Part shown: piece by piece, positions 46,770 through 54,700 of the stretch
How positions within the stretch are numbered: the stretch's first letter is position 1
Layout: the number at the start of each line of letters is the position of its first letter
Assembly (NCBI RefSeq): GCF_014306625.1
Contig: NZ_JACRYL010000005.1
Coordinates: 223,132 to 287,131, forward strand
DNA: 64,000 bases
Source: Pedobacter fastidiosus
GTDB lineage: Bacteria > Bacteroidota > Bacteroidia > Sphingobacteriales > Sphingobacteriaceae
Reading direction: 5' to 3'
Program-made: the position numbers and the translations under genes
Notes under the pieces: model-generated
Databases searched by the model: none
What the model was told of the DNA's origin: nothing
Seen by the model: the letters and a program-made list of their open reading frames with translations, nothing else

Positions 46770-47012
46770 AACAAAATTTCCCGCAGATTAGAGGATAAGA
46801 ACCGCAGATTGAAACAGATTTTTGGGTCGATAGAATAAAGATTCCCGCCTTGGCGGGAAAGACGAGGTGGCTTGGAGAATTGCATTTCAGTTTATAAATC
46901 CCCTAAAATCTGCGAACCTTTTCTACGGAAATCTGCAGGAAAAGCCTTGCATATTCTCCTATAGTAATCCGAACGTTAAAAAAAATCATCGTTACAAAGC
47001 CCTAAAAATATA
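46770..47012. repeat. Repeat-rich intergenic region with short hairpins
   Basis: CCGCAGATT occurs twice (about 46781 and 46802) and its reverse complement-like AATCTGCG/AATCTGC recurs at ~46908 and ~46930. TTCCCGCC-TT-GGCGGGAA at 46842-46859 is a perfect 8-bp hairpin with a 2-base loop. The unit resembles dispersed intergenic repeats; no gene is supported here. Confidence 0.55.
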
Positions 47013-47996
47013 ATGGCTAATATTGTAGCAATGAATACTGGCTTATACAATCCTTTCCAAAATATCGATTTTTTATATAAAATTTGCTTTTTAAGCGGTA
47101 AAACTTTCAGCTCGCCTGTGTTGCAGGCTCCACTAATTCCAAAATGGCTTTTAGAGCAAGCAGGTTTAACTGGTGAGGAACAAATTCAGTTTTTAGATGA
47201 AAGTATTCGTTCTTACAACACTTTAGTAATTCCGGTAAATAGCGAAGTAAACGAGCAGTTTTTAAATCCGCTGGAAGAGAAAATTGAACAGGCTTTTGCT
47301 CAAGGTTATAGTGCTGTTTCAGCTTTGCCTCCGCTCGATTTATTCAATTGGATTGGAAAGTTTTTATATGGCTTTGTTTACCAAGAAATGCATTCAGCCT
47401 TGCGCAAAGAAATGACTGCCGATGGACTAAACATGTCGCAATCTTTAATGATGAAATTTGCAAATTTAAATTTCATGATGCAAAGTTTATACACCAGGTT
47501 AGAATTTGAAGATTTTACGCCATGGTCGATTACAGTTGTAAAACTAGAAAATGGAGAAACACCTTTTAGCTTTCGTGATGAAATAAATACCTTAACTTTC
47601 TCTTTAAAAATGAAAGATTTTGGAATTATTGCATGCTTGCAGGATAATGAAACAAATAAGCGTTATCACCAGGATATCATAAATGAAATTAAGGATAAAG
47701 CTTTAACGGCAGAGCAATTTGAAGAATTAAGTGCCCGTTTTTATTACTCAGCATACCTTTTTAATCGTTTGCCAGAATATACTTTTATGCCCGTTGAAGG
47801 CACAATTTATATTGAGGCAATGCCTTTACGCGGGAATATGACTAAACCTCTTTTTGATGTTTGGCAAAATAAAATCTATGCCCAGGTTTTGGAGAATTTT
47901 TGGAAGCCCTGGGGTTATGTATTGTTCGAAATTTTAAAAAACCCCGAACAGCCAATGAGTTTCTTCGAAAACCCACATCTCCCAACGGCAGGTTAA
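47013..47996 (+). CDS. Conserved-looking cytoplasmic protein of unknown function
   Basis: 327 residues, no signal peptide and no membrane segment. I do not recognise it. It is rich in aromatic and acidic residues, begins MANIVAMNTGLYNPFQNIDFLYKICFLSG, and contains a long mostly helical middle (LDLFNWIGKFLYGFVYQEMHSALRKEM, EELSARFYYSAYLFNRLPEYTF). No catalytic motif is apparent. Coding bias and length support a real gene. It is separate from its neighbours: an intergenic repeat region precedes it and the rhomboid gene is convergent. Confidence 0.65.
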   Translation: MANIVAMNTGLYNPFQNIDFLYKICFLSGKTFSSPVLQAPLIPKWLLEQAGLTGEEQIQFLDESIRSYNTLVIPVNSEVNEQFLNPLEEKIEQAFAQGYSAVSALPPLDLFNWIGKFLYGFVYQEMHSALRKEMTADGLNMSQSLMMKFANLNFMMQSLYTRLEFEDFTPWSITVVKLENGETPFSFRDEINTLTFSLKMKDFGIIACLQDNETNKRYHQDIINEIKDKALTAEQFEELSARFYYSAYLFNRLPEYTFMPVEGTIYIEAMPLRGNMTKPLFDVWQNKIYAQVLENFWKPWGYVLFEILKNPEQPMSFFENPHLPTAG

Positions 47997-48016
47997 TAAT
48001 CTTAATTCCTCCTAAT

Positions 48017-48631
48017 CTATAGTTTACCGGTTAATGCAGCAATAAAGTGCGGGATAATTCCTGGAACAAAGATTATGGTAAAAATTAAACCGGTTAATGC
48101 GCCAAAAAAGTGAGCATCGTGGTTAATGTTATCTCTTGAATTTTTCGAGGCATAAGCGCAGTATATCAAATATAAAAATCCAAAAATTACTGCTGGAATT
48201 CCGATCGGAATAAACATAATTTGAAGTTTAGACATTGGATTAAATAAGATAAAGCTAAAAAGCACTGCGCTAATCGCTCCAGATGCGCCTAAACTATGAT
48301 AGTGATAGTTATCCTTATTTTTAAATATCGTGGTAATATCGCTCAAAACCAATCCGAAGAAATATAACAATCCAAATTGCCAACTGCCCATCATTCGCTC
48401 TAGCGTAAATGCGAATGCATAAAAAGTAAACATATTAAAAAATAGGTGCATCCAATCTGCATGGATTAGCCCACTTGTAATTATGGTGAAAATATGCTTT
48501 CCTTTCGAAACACTGTATGGATGCAACATAAACTTGCCATAAATACCATGATCATAAAAGGCATAAAGGCTGGTTACAACAGTAAAAAGAAAAATGATTG
48601 ATGCAACTGGTGTTGCGCTTAAGTATTCCAT
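48017..48631 (-). CDS. Rhomboid-family intramembrane serine protease
   Basis: 204 residues, mostly hydrophobic with about six membrane segments. The nucleophile loop is GASGAISAVLFSF (~115-127; GxSG with Ser as nucleophile), and the catalytic His is in HDAHFFGALTGLIFT (~182-196). MHLFFNMFTFYAFAFTLERMMG matches the second helix with conserved N and E residues. Rhomboids cut transmembrane segments of other proteins in the inner membrane. It ends 16 bases before the convergent hypothetical gene stop and is 5 bases from the M14 peptidase gene upstream, so probably cotranscribed with it. Confidence 0.92.
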   Translation of the reverse strand: MEYLSATPVASIIFLFTVVTSLYAFYDHGIYGKFMLHPYSVSKGKHIFTIITSGLIHADWMHLFFNMFTFYAFAFTLERMMGSWQFGLLYFFGLVLSDITTIFKNKDNYHYHSLGASGAISAVLFSFILFNPMSKLQIMFIPIGIPAVIFGFLYLIYCAYASKNSRDNINHDAHFFGALTGLIFTIIFVPGIIPHFIAALTGKL

Positions 48632-48636
48632 TTGGT

Positions 48637-50376
48637 TTATTTTAAATCTAGTTTAACATCGTTTAGTAAACGTGCAACCGGATATCTATTGTGGGTTTTC
48701 TCGTAATAATCAGAATTTTTATAAACAAAATCAAGCTGTGCCGATCCATTCTTGGCAAAATCGGGATCAGATGCTTTTTTCTCTTCCAATTTAGCTTTTA
48801 AAGCAGGGTTGTTTTTTAATAATTCTGTGGCTGTATCTTCAAAAACATAAGCAGAAAAATGTTCTTTCATATCCAAAATGGAATCGAAAAAATTCCAATT
48901 AAAGAAAGAATCCGTAGCTTGAGGTTCTAAAGTTTCTACAATGTATCGATTTGTAGGCTGATTTACATAAACTATGTAATCACCAGCATAATATTGTAAC
49001 TCTTGTTGCGTAGAAATAAGCTTAACCGCAGAGTGGAGGTAATGACCCTCATAAGGTCTAGTTCCAGTTTTAAAATCGCCGATATAATAACTTTCAACTT
49101 TAATCTTACTGTCCGCTTTCAACTCTTTAAGTATAACATTATTTAGTTTGAGCAAGGCAATAACTCGATCCCAAGCTTTTGGAATAATATAAGCTACAGG
49201 TTTTTGAACAGTTATGGAAGCATCAAATTTGTTCCATTCTTTTATGCTTTTAGTGTAGGGTTTATTCCGATCGTAAAATAATCGGTCTTGCCCACTCACG
49301 GTACTTGGTTTTTCTCCCGCTTCGAAACCCTTAAATGGTAAGCTGTCTACTTCGCTTCGGTTTAATTTCCACTCTAAACCAAACTCTTTCTGGTTTGCAA
49401 CAAATTCATCCGCCTTGCGTTTATTTTCGCCGATAATTTTGGCATCGCGTTCTACTATATCAATATAAGTTTGAAGCAGTTTATAAGTTGCATCAACACG
49501 CAAATCATAAGCCTTTAACATATGCGTTTCTGGCATAAAGCCGATGGTATTGTGCAATGTGGTGTAGCCTGTAGAGTATCTTGGCAAATCTATAAAGCCC
49601 GTAATTCCAGCATCTGGTGTTTCTTCTATAGAGTTTACGTAAGGAATCATTGGATACCCTTTTTGCTCCATGCCTTTATATAAATCGGGCACTAAAGTTT
49701 TGGTTAAATATCCCGATAGGATAGCGTTCAGCTTATCTTTTTGGGTGGGAATAAGCGTCATCACATATTGATAATCGGCGCCATTGCTGGTGTGGGTATC
49801 TACAAATATTTCGGGTTGCCAAGTGTTAAAAATCAATTGAAAAGCTGCCGAATTTCTAGAGTCGGTTTTAATAAAATCACGATTAAGATCTAAATTCTTG
49901 CTGTTTCCTCTAAAGCCGTAAGCTATCGGGCCGTTTTGGTTTGCTCTGGATGTGCCGTTGCGGTTAAAGCTACCATCGATATTATAAACCGGAATAATAC
50001 AGATTACCACATCTTTTGGAAGCTGATCTGCTTGGAGTAAATCTCTCGCAAGCATCATCGAAGCATCAATTCCTTCAGGTTCGCCAGGATGAATGCCATT
50101 ATTAATAAGCAGAATTCTTTTATTGCCTTTTCTAATCGTTACAGGATCAAAAATTTTATCCTTTGATAAAACTAACAAATGTAGCGGTTTGCCAAAATCG
50201 GTTGTGCCATAAGTTAAAAGCTTGGCTTGTGGATTATCTTTAGCCAGTTTTTCATAATATGAAATGGCTTCTGAATATGTAGCTGTTTCTTTTTTGTTAC
50301 TAAGCTCGTAAGGTGTTTTTTGCGCCATAGATTGGAGTGTTATTGTAAGCAACCAAAACACTAAAAAATTTTTCAT
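48637..50376 (-). CDS. Secreted M14-family zinc carboxypeptidase
   Basis: 579 residues, signal peptide MKNFLVFWLLTITLQSMAQ. M14 metal site: HxxE in NNGIHPGEPEGIDASMM (~90-107), the third ligand His in EIFVDTHTSNGADYQY, and catalytic Glu in GFMPETHMLKAYD. It is shorter than the M14 protein at 11534 and lacks that protein's C-terminal amidotransferase-like domain; its C-terminal ~200 residues instead are mixed and unassigned. It would remove C-terminal residues from peptides in the periplasm or outside. It is codirectional with and 5 bases upstream of the rhomboid gene. Confidence 0.88.
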   Translation of the reverse strand: MKNFLVFWLLTITLQSMAQKTPYELSNKKETATYSEAISYYEKLAKDNPQAKLLTYGTTDFGKPLHLLVLSKDKIFDPVTIRKGNKRILLINNGIHPGEPEGIDASMMLARDLLQADQLPKDVVICIIPVYNIDGSFNRNGTSRANQNGPIAYGFRGNSKNLDLNRDFIKTDSRNSAAFQLIFNTWQPEIFVDTHTSNGADYQYVMTLIPTQKDKLNAILSGYLTKTLVPDLYKGMEQKGYPMIPYVNSIEETPDAGITGFIDLPRYSTGYTTLHNTIGFMPETHMLKAYDLRVDATYKLLQTYIDIVERDAKIIGENKRKADEFVANQKEFGLEWKLNRSEVDSLPFKGFEAGEKPSTVSGQDRLFYDRNKPYTKSIKEWNKFDASITVQKPVAYIIPKAWDRVIALLKLNNVILKELKADSKIKVESYYIGDFKTGTRPYEGHYLHSAVKLISTQQELQYYAGDYIVYVNQPTNRYIVETLEPQATDSFFNWNFFDSILDMKEHFSAYVFEDTATELLKNNPALKAKLEEKKASDPDFAKNGSAQLDFVYKNSDYYEKTHNRYPVARLLNDVKLDLK

Positions 50377-50405
50377 GAATATTTTTAAGGATGATGAACG
50401 TAATG

Positions 50406-51104
50406 CTACAACGTTTTATGGTAAACTTTAATGTTCCCGAAGAAATATTTAAAGCCAATGGAATATACGTTATATTGATCTGGCTGATAATTCTGGAATT
50501 TATTTTCTGGATCATCATAACCATCTAATCCTTCGCCAAAAGTATAATTGGCCTGAGCATTAAAATTAATTACGTACCGAACATAGCCATAGCCATCATT
50601 TAGGTAATAATTAAAACCCAAATTAATTGGCACAACGATATTCATGCTTTTATCCTTTCCAGGGAATTTATAACCAAGTGGTGGATAAGCAGCTTCGGTA
50701 TTTGGCTTGTAGCGAACAATATCGCTCATTTTATTATTAATAATGCCGACACCCAAACCAGCATACAGCCCTTTAATGTTGTATAAAAATTCACTTCTGT
50801 CGTAATTTACAATCTCGCCCAACATTAGTTTCCCATTTACGGTAAGCGATGTGTATTTATTTATAAATTGTCTATTGTGCGGATCTGTATTGATATCTCC
50901 ACCCTGGATCATTCCATACTGCCCTTCCAAACCCACGGTTACAAAAGGAGAAATATGAAAATCGAAAACACCATAAGTTGTATAGCCAATGGTGCCTTTA
51001 TAAACATCGGTATAAGACCGATTTGGGCCAACACCAAAACCGTAAGACAACTTAAAGTAGTTGGATTGAGCTGATGCAAGTTGAACCGTAAGCAAGAATA
51101 ACAA
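50406..51104 (-). CDS. Outer-membrane beta-barrel protein with a frameshifted signal peptide
   Basis: About 232 residues from a TTG at 51104 (reads MLFLLTVQLASAQSNYFKLSYGFG). The mature part alternates strands and turns as in small OmpA/porin-like barrels, and ends in GFKYFFGNIKVYHKTL. The 5' end looks damaged: an ATG at 51138 reads MMRNHLKITSL and then needs a one-base shift near 51105-51108 to join LLFLLTVQLASAQ. Joined, they make a textbook signal peptide; unjoined, the start lacks the positive n-region. A TAA lies immediately upstream of the TTG in its frame. A -7 element at 51150-51157 favours the 51138 start. It may be a recent pseudogene, a sequencing error or a phase-variable switch. 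Confidence 0.7.
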   Translation of the reverse strand: MLFLLTVQLASAQSNYFKLSYGFGVGPNRSYTDVYKGTIGYTTYGVFDFHISPFVTVGLEGQYGMIQGGDINTDPHNRQFINKYTSLTVNGKLMLGEIVNYDRSEFLYNIKGLYAGLGVGIINNKMSDIVRYKPNTEAAYPPLGYKFPGKDKSMNIVVPINLGFNYYLNDGYGYVRYVINFNAQANYTFGEGLDGYDDPENKFQNYQPDQYNVYSIGFKYFFGNIKVYHKTL

Positions 51105-51149
51105 TTAGGGATGTAATTTTCAGGTGGTTACGCATCATTGTTTTTTTTA

Positions 51150-51157
51150 CAAAAATA
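51150..51157 (-). promoter_or_regulatory. Candidate -7 promoter element for the frameshifted barrel gene
   Basis: Reverse strand reads TATTTTTG, an exact TAnnTTTG match, 11 bases before the ATG at 51138. Confidence 0.4.
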
Positions 51158-51184
51158 ATATGTTTATTGAATATCTATAACATT

Positions 51185-51192
51185 TACCTTTG
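51185..51192 (+). promoter_or_regulatory. -7-like element directly at the pepT start
   Basis: TACCTTTG, an exact TAnnTTTG match, ending 3 bases before the pepT ATG at 51196. If used, the mRNA would be leaderless. Confidence 0.35.
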
Positions 51193-51195
51193 AAT

Positions 51196-52449
51196 ATGAG
51201 CAATTACACCAACTTTAACAAATCTTTAGAGAACAGATTTATAAAATACGCTAAAATAGATACGCAATCTGATCCAGAATCGCCAACATGCCCATCAACT
51301 TTGAAACAAAAAAACTTGGGTAAAGAATTGGTTCAGGAGCTTTTAGACATTGGAATTGCAGATGCACATATGGATGAAAACTGCTACGTTTATGCAACAA
51401 TTGCCGCAACAACAGATAAAAGTGTACCTGTAATTTGCTTTTGTTCGCACATGGATACTTCTCCAGATTGTAGCGGAGAAAATGTAAAACCAATTATTCA
51501 TAGCAATTATCAAGGTGAAGATTTAATTCTGCCAGATGATCATTCCATCATTTTAAAAATGGATGAGCACAAAGATTTAAAATTCCAAATTGGAAATGAT
51601 ATTATAACCGCAAGCGGAACAACCCTGCTTGGCGCCGATAATAAAGCGGGAGTTGCCGAAATAATGGAGGCCGCAAACTTTTTAGTGAAAAACCCGGATG
51701 TTAAACACGGAACCATAAAAATTCTTTTCACTCCTGATGAAGAAATTGGAAGAGGTGTAGATAAAGCTGATTTGAAAAAGTTGGCTGCAGATTTTGGTTA
51801 TACCATTGATGGTGAAACTTTAGGATCGATAGAAGATGAAACCTTTTCTGCCGACGGTGCAAAATTAACCATTAACGGTGTAAGCACACATCCAGGTTTT
51901 GCCAAAGGAAAAATGGAAAGTGCCATTAAAATTCTTGCTGAGATTTTAAATTCTTTACCTAAAGATACTTTAAGGCCAGAAGCAACAAATCATAAAGAGG
52001 GCTTTATCCACGCACTAAATATAAAGGGGCAAGTAGAACAAGCAGAAGCGCATTTTGCACTAAGGGATTTCGATGACGACAAACTTGCAGAACATGGTAA
52101 GTTTTTAGAAGAAACAATAAAAAAAGTGATGGCTAATTACCCTAATTCTTCTTACGAATTAATCATTAAAGCACAGTACAGAAACATGAAAAAAATCTTG
52201 GATCAATATCCAAAAATTATCAAATATGGTATTGAAGCGATTGAAAGGACTGGAGTTGTGGCTATCAAACGAAGCATTCGAGGTGGTACAGATGGGTCTA
52301 GATTATCGTACATGGGTTTGCCATGCCCAAATATTTTTGCTGGCGAGCATGCTTTCCACAGCAAACAAGAATGGGTTAGCGTTCAAGATATGGAGAAGGC
52401 AGTACAAACCATCATAAATATTGCTTGCATTTGGGAAGAAAATAGCTAG
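51196..52449 (+). CDS. pepT: Peptidase T (tripeptide aminopeptidase)
   Basis: About 417 residues from the ATG at 51196 (MSNYTNFNKSLENRF); an in-frame TTG 6 bases upstream is less likely. M20B features: zinc ligands in CSHMDTSPD (His, Asp), TTLLGADNKAGVAEIMEA (bridging Asp), FTPDEEIGRGVDKAD (catalytic and zinc Glu), a middle dimerisation domain (KLTINGVSTHPGFAKGKMESA) and the closing His in NIFAGEHAFHSKQEW. The enzyme removes N-terminal residues from tripeptides in the cytoplasm. It fits the many secreted peptidases of this window as the last step of peptide use. Convergent with the NTF2-like gene; a small hairpin separates them. Confidence 0.95.
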   Translation: MSNYTNFNKSLENRFIKYAKIDTQSDPESPTCPSTLKQKNLGKELVQELLDIGIADAHMDENCYVYATIAATTDKSVPVICFCSHMDTSPDCSGENVKPIIHSNYQGEDLILPDDHSIILKMDEHKDLKFQIGNDIITASGTTLLGADNKAGVAEIMEAANFLVKNPDVKHGTIKILFTPDEEIGRGVDKADLKKLAADFGYTIDGETLGSIEDETFSADGAKLTINGVSTHPGFAKGKMESAIKILAEILNSLPKDTLRPEATNHKEGFIHALNIKGQVEQAEAHFALRDFDDDKLAEHGKFLEETIKKVMANYPNSSYELIIKAQYRNMKKILDQYPKIIKYGIEAIERTGVVAIKRSIRGGTDGSRLSYMGLPCPNIFAGEHAFHSKQEWVSVQDMEKAVQTIINIACIWEENS

Positions 52450-52458
52450 GTAGTTTTT

Positions 52459-52488
52459 AGTTGGCAGTTTAAATCTAAGTTGCCAACT
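52459..52488. terminator. Hairpin between convergent pepT and NTF2-like genes
   Basis: AGTTGGCA (52459-52466) and TGCCAACT (52481-52488) form an 8-bp stem around a 14-base loop, located between the two stop codons. Confidence 0.6.
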
Positions 52489-52492
52489 GAAA

Positions 52493-52822
52493 CTAATAGT
52501 TTGCTTGGCCGATATCTAACCTGCTAATTTTTCCTTCTTTATTAAATTGAAATTTAAAGTAGGTTTTAAAATCACCCCATTGATCTGAATGGAAGTTACC
52601 ATAAACATCAAGACCAGCATTTTCTACTTTGTCTATGCTGGTAAATCGTTCATGCCCTAAGGCCTTTTTAAAGAAATTGTTAAACTGTTTTTGGTTTCCA
52701 TCATCAAATAAAGCAACATAGGGAGCAAATAAAGAGAACCAAGCTTTTTCATCACCATTTTGAAGGGCTGAAATTGCAGCCTTAACTTTAGAATTCGACA
52801 GTTTATTTAAGTCTATCGCCAT
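52493..52822 (-). CDS. Small NTF2/SnoaL-like protein
   Basis: 109 residues, no signal peptide. The N-terminal helix KVKAAISALQNGDEKAWFSLFAPYVALFDDG and the following HERFTSIDKVENAGLDVYGNFH and WGDFKTYFKFQFNKEGKISRLDIGQ fit the cone-shaped NTF2-like fold, in which a long helix is followed by curved strands; many members start with a count-and-length pattern of this kind. No catalytic acid or metal site is conserved enough to assign activity. It is a single gene, convergent with pepT. Confidence 0.6.
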   Translation of the reverse strand: MAIDLNKLSNSKVKAAISALQNGDEKAWFSLFAPYVALFDDGNQKQFNNFFKKALGHERFTSIDKVENAGLDVYGNFHSDQWGDFKTYFKFQFNKEGKISRLDIGQANY

Positions 52823-52954
52823 AGTTTTTCGAGTTGATTTTTTTGAGCTAAAGCGAATGCTAAATGTTAAACTTAATTTATTGGGATTGGATTAGTCAAA
52901 TTTAATAAAAAAGATGTTTTGTAAGCACATCTAATTTGCTACTTTTAAATACAA

Positions 52955-53821
52955 ATGATAACACTCGAAAACGATTATATAAAAGTAGACCTTTTAGCAA
53001 AAGGAGCCGAACTACAGCGCCTATTTAGTAAAGAAACAAATATTGAATATTTATGGAATGCAAACCCTAAATATTGGGCAAAACACAGTCCTGTTTTATT
53101 TCCAATAGTGGGTGCTTTAAAGAACGACAGTTTTACTTATAAAGATAAAAACTATGCCTTACCCCGCCATGGTTTTGCTCGTGATCATGTTTTTAATGTA
53201 GAAAAACCTAGCGCAACCGAAGCTATTTTTACCTTAACACAAAGTGAAGATACGTTAAAAATTTATCCATTTTATTTTGAACTGAAACTGAAATATCAGC
53301 TTATAGAAAGGAAGTTGAATTTAACTTACGAAGTTATAAATACAGGAACCGATGAGCTTCTATTTTCTTTGGGTGCGCATCCGGCTTTTGCTGTTCCAAA
53401 CACACTAAATACAGTTTACGAAGATTATTATTTGGCTTTTAATGCCGATGAAAAATTAACATATTGGAAACTTGATAATGGTTTGGTTGATGATGAAACC
53501 GAAAGTATTGAGCTGGGAGGTCATAAACTAAACTTAAAGCACGACCTGTTTTACAATGATGCACTAGTTTTTAAAACGCTTCAGAGCAATTGCATTAGTT
53601 TGTTAAATACCAAAAACGATTACGGTTTACACTTTCATTTTGAAGATTTTCCTTTCTTCGGGATTTGGGCTGCGCCCGATGCACCTTTTCTTTGTTTAGA
53701 ACCTTGGTGCGGTGTTGCAGATGGCGTAAATCACGATCAAAATTTAGAACATAAAGAAGGTATAGTAAAACTCAATGCTGGTGAAAAGTGGGAGAGATTT
53801 TGGGAAGTAGAGTGTTTTTAA
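52955..53821 (+). CDS. Aldose 1-epimerase family protein
   Basis: 288 residues, cytoplasmic, with the galactose mutarotase/YeaD-like beta-supersandwich. It begins MITLENDYIKVDLLAKGAELQRLFSKETNIEYLWNANPKYWAKHSPVLFPIVGAL, then RHGFARDHVFNV (conserved His), a middle strand LFSLGAHPAFAVP containing the second conserved His, and CLEPWCGVADGVNHDQ with the catalytic-type Glu. Members interconvert sugar anomers or act on hexose-6-phosphates; the exact sugar is unknown. It is a lone gene, 152 bases upstream of the restriction-like island. Confidence 0.88.
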   Translation: MITLENDYIKVDLLAKGAELQRLFSKETNIEYLWNANPKYWAKHSPVLFPIVGALKNDSFTYKDKNYALPRHGFARDHVFNVEKPSATEAIFTLTQSEDTLKIYPFYFELKLKYQLIERKLNLTYEVINTGTDELLFSLGAHPAFAVPNTLNTVYEDYYLAFNADEKLTYWKLDNGLVDDETESIELGGHKLNLKHDLFYNDALVFKTLQSNCISLLNTKNDYGLHFHFEDFPFFGIWAAPDAPFLCLEPWCGVADGVNHDQNLEHKEGIVKLNAGEKWERFWEVECF

Positions 53822-53962
53822 ACAAAATCTAATCTTATTGGTATCAACTAATATTAGTGTTTTTAATAAAACCATTTTAACGGCTAAATCAAACTTAACC
53901 ATTAAACAAACCCAAGTAAAGTAAAAAACTACTTAAATATTATGGTTTCGTAAATAACTTGG

Positions 53963-53970
53963 TAATTTTG
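53963..53970 (+). promoter_or_regulatory. -7-like element 3 bases before an ATG
   Basis: TAATTTTG, an exact TAnnTTTG match, ending 3 bases before the ATG at 53974 of the candidate nuclease gene. It implies a leaderless transcript if functional. Confidence 0.35.
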
Positions 53971-53973
53971 TAC

Positions 53974-54504
53974 ATGCTCAAAGAACTGTTGAACATTTTT
54001 GATAAAGCTTATCGTTTTAAAGTTGATTATAAACTCAATACGCAGTTGCATAACATCGCTATAAAACATTTGGGACTTCAAAACATGAACCAGCTCCGCG
54101 ATAGATATGAAGGGCAAGCGTATTTGAATCGTTTTTTAACTAAATCTTTTTCTGAGTTCGCCGTTCAAAAAATGCTAGGTGTAGATTTTGTAACGCTAGA
54201 ATTAAAGGAGAATAAACGCTATAAACCTGAAGTTTTTTTCAACGATAAAACATTCGAAATTATAGCAAGTTCGCTGGATGAATATCCTTTAATTCCGGCC
54301 GGAGATTATGACTATGCTATTTTTTCTTTCGTAAACATCGAACGAAAAGAAGTTTACATTACAGGTTTTGCATCTGCTGAAGTTTTATTAAACTCAGTAG
54401 TTTCTGCAGACCTTTCTCCAACCAAAGCAAAAACCTATATTGGAACATTAAAAGATTTTTCGCAAATAGATTTTCTTGACAAATTATTAATTGAGAATGA
54501 GTAA
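53974..54504 (+). CDS. Candidate nuclease-like protein next to a DNA methyltransferase remnant
   Basis: About 176 residues from the ATG at 53974 (MLKELLNIFDKAYRFK); a longer frame to 53959 uses a weaker start. No named family is certain. The middle (FSEFAVQKMLGVDFVTLELKENKRYKPEVFFNDKTFEIIASS...) resembles the outline of PD-(D/E)XK proteins: an early Glu, then P-E and E-I at the expected spacing, followed by PLIPAGDYDYAIFSF and VYITGFASAEVL. The expected ExK lysine is replaced (EIIA), so it may be inactive or wrongly assigned. It overlaps the methyltransferase fragment by 8 bases (54497-54504), which ties it to a restriction-modification unit. Confidence 0.5.
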   Translation: MLKELLNIFDKAYRFKVDYKLNTQLHNIAIKHLGLQNMNQLRDRYEGQAYLNRFLTKSFSEFAVQKMLGVDFVTLELKENKRYKPEVFFNDKTFEIIASSLDEYPLIPAGDYDYAIFSFVNIERKEVYITGFASAEVLLNSVVSADLSPTKAKTYIGTLKDFSQIDFLDKLLIENE

Positions 54505-54685
54505 ATACACAGTAGGAAGCTTGTATGCTGGGGTGAGTGGAATATGCCAAGGTTTTATAAATCAAGATTTTGAACTCTCTTGGGCCAACGAGATTGATAA
54601 ATTTGCATCCGTAACCTACCGTGAAAACTTTAAACATGATTTGCATGAAGGCGATATCTGGGATTTAAATCCTGAAGGATTATAA
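54497..54685 (+). pseudogene. 5' fragment of a C5-cytosine DNA methyltransferase
   Basis: About 62 residues from the ATG at 54497 (MSKYTVGSLYAGVSG). It matches the first part of C5-MTases: GSLYAGVSGICQGFINQDF is the SAM-binding motif I and WANEIDKFASVTYRENF the following acidic segment. The frame ends at GDIWDLNPEGL before the catalytic PCQ motif and all later motifs, and no remaining part is found downstream. A 16-base gap leads to the DUF3883-like gene, so a deletion or exchange joined the two. It cannot methylate DNA. It overlaps the upstream candidate nuclease gene by 8 bases. Confidence 0.75.
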
Positions 54686-54700
54686 ATTAGCATCCTACCT

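Noticed and set aside
46781..46935. Possible CRISPR or tandem array based on repeated CCGCAGATT-type units
   Set aside because: Units are short, irregularly spaced and in both orientations; there is no spacer pattern and no cas gene.
54497..54685. Reading the short methylase-like frame as a complete small protein
   Set aside because: It matches the exact start of C5 methyltransferases and stops mid-domain before the catalytic Cys.
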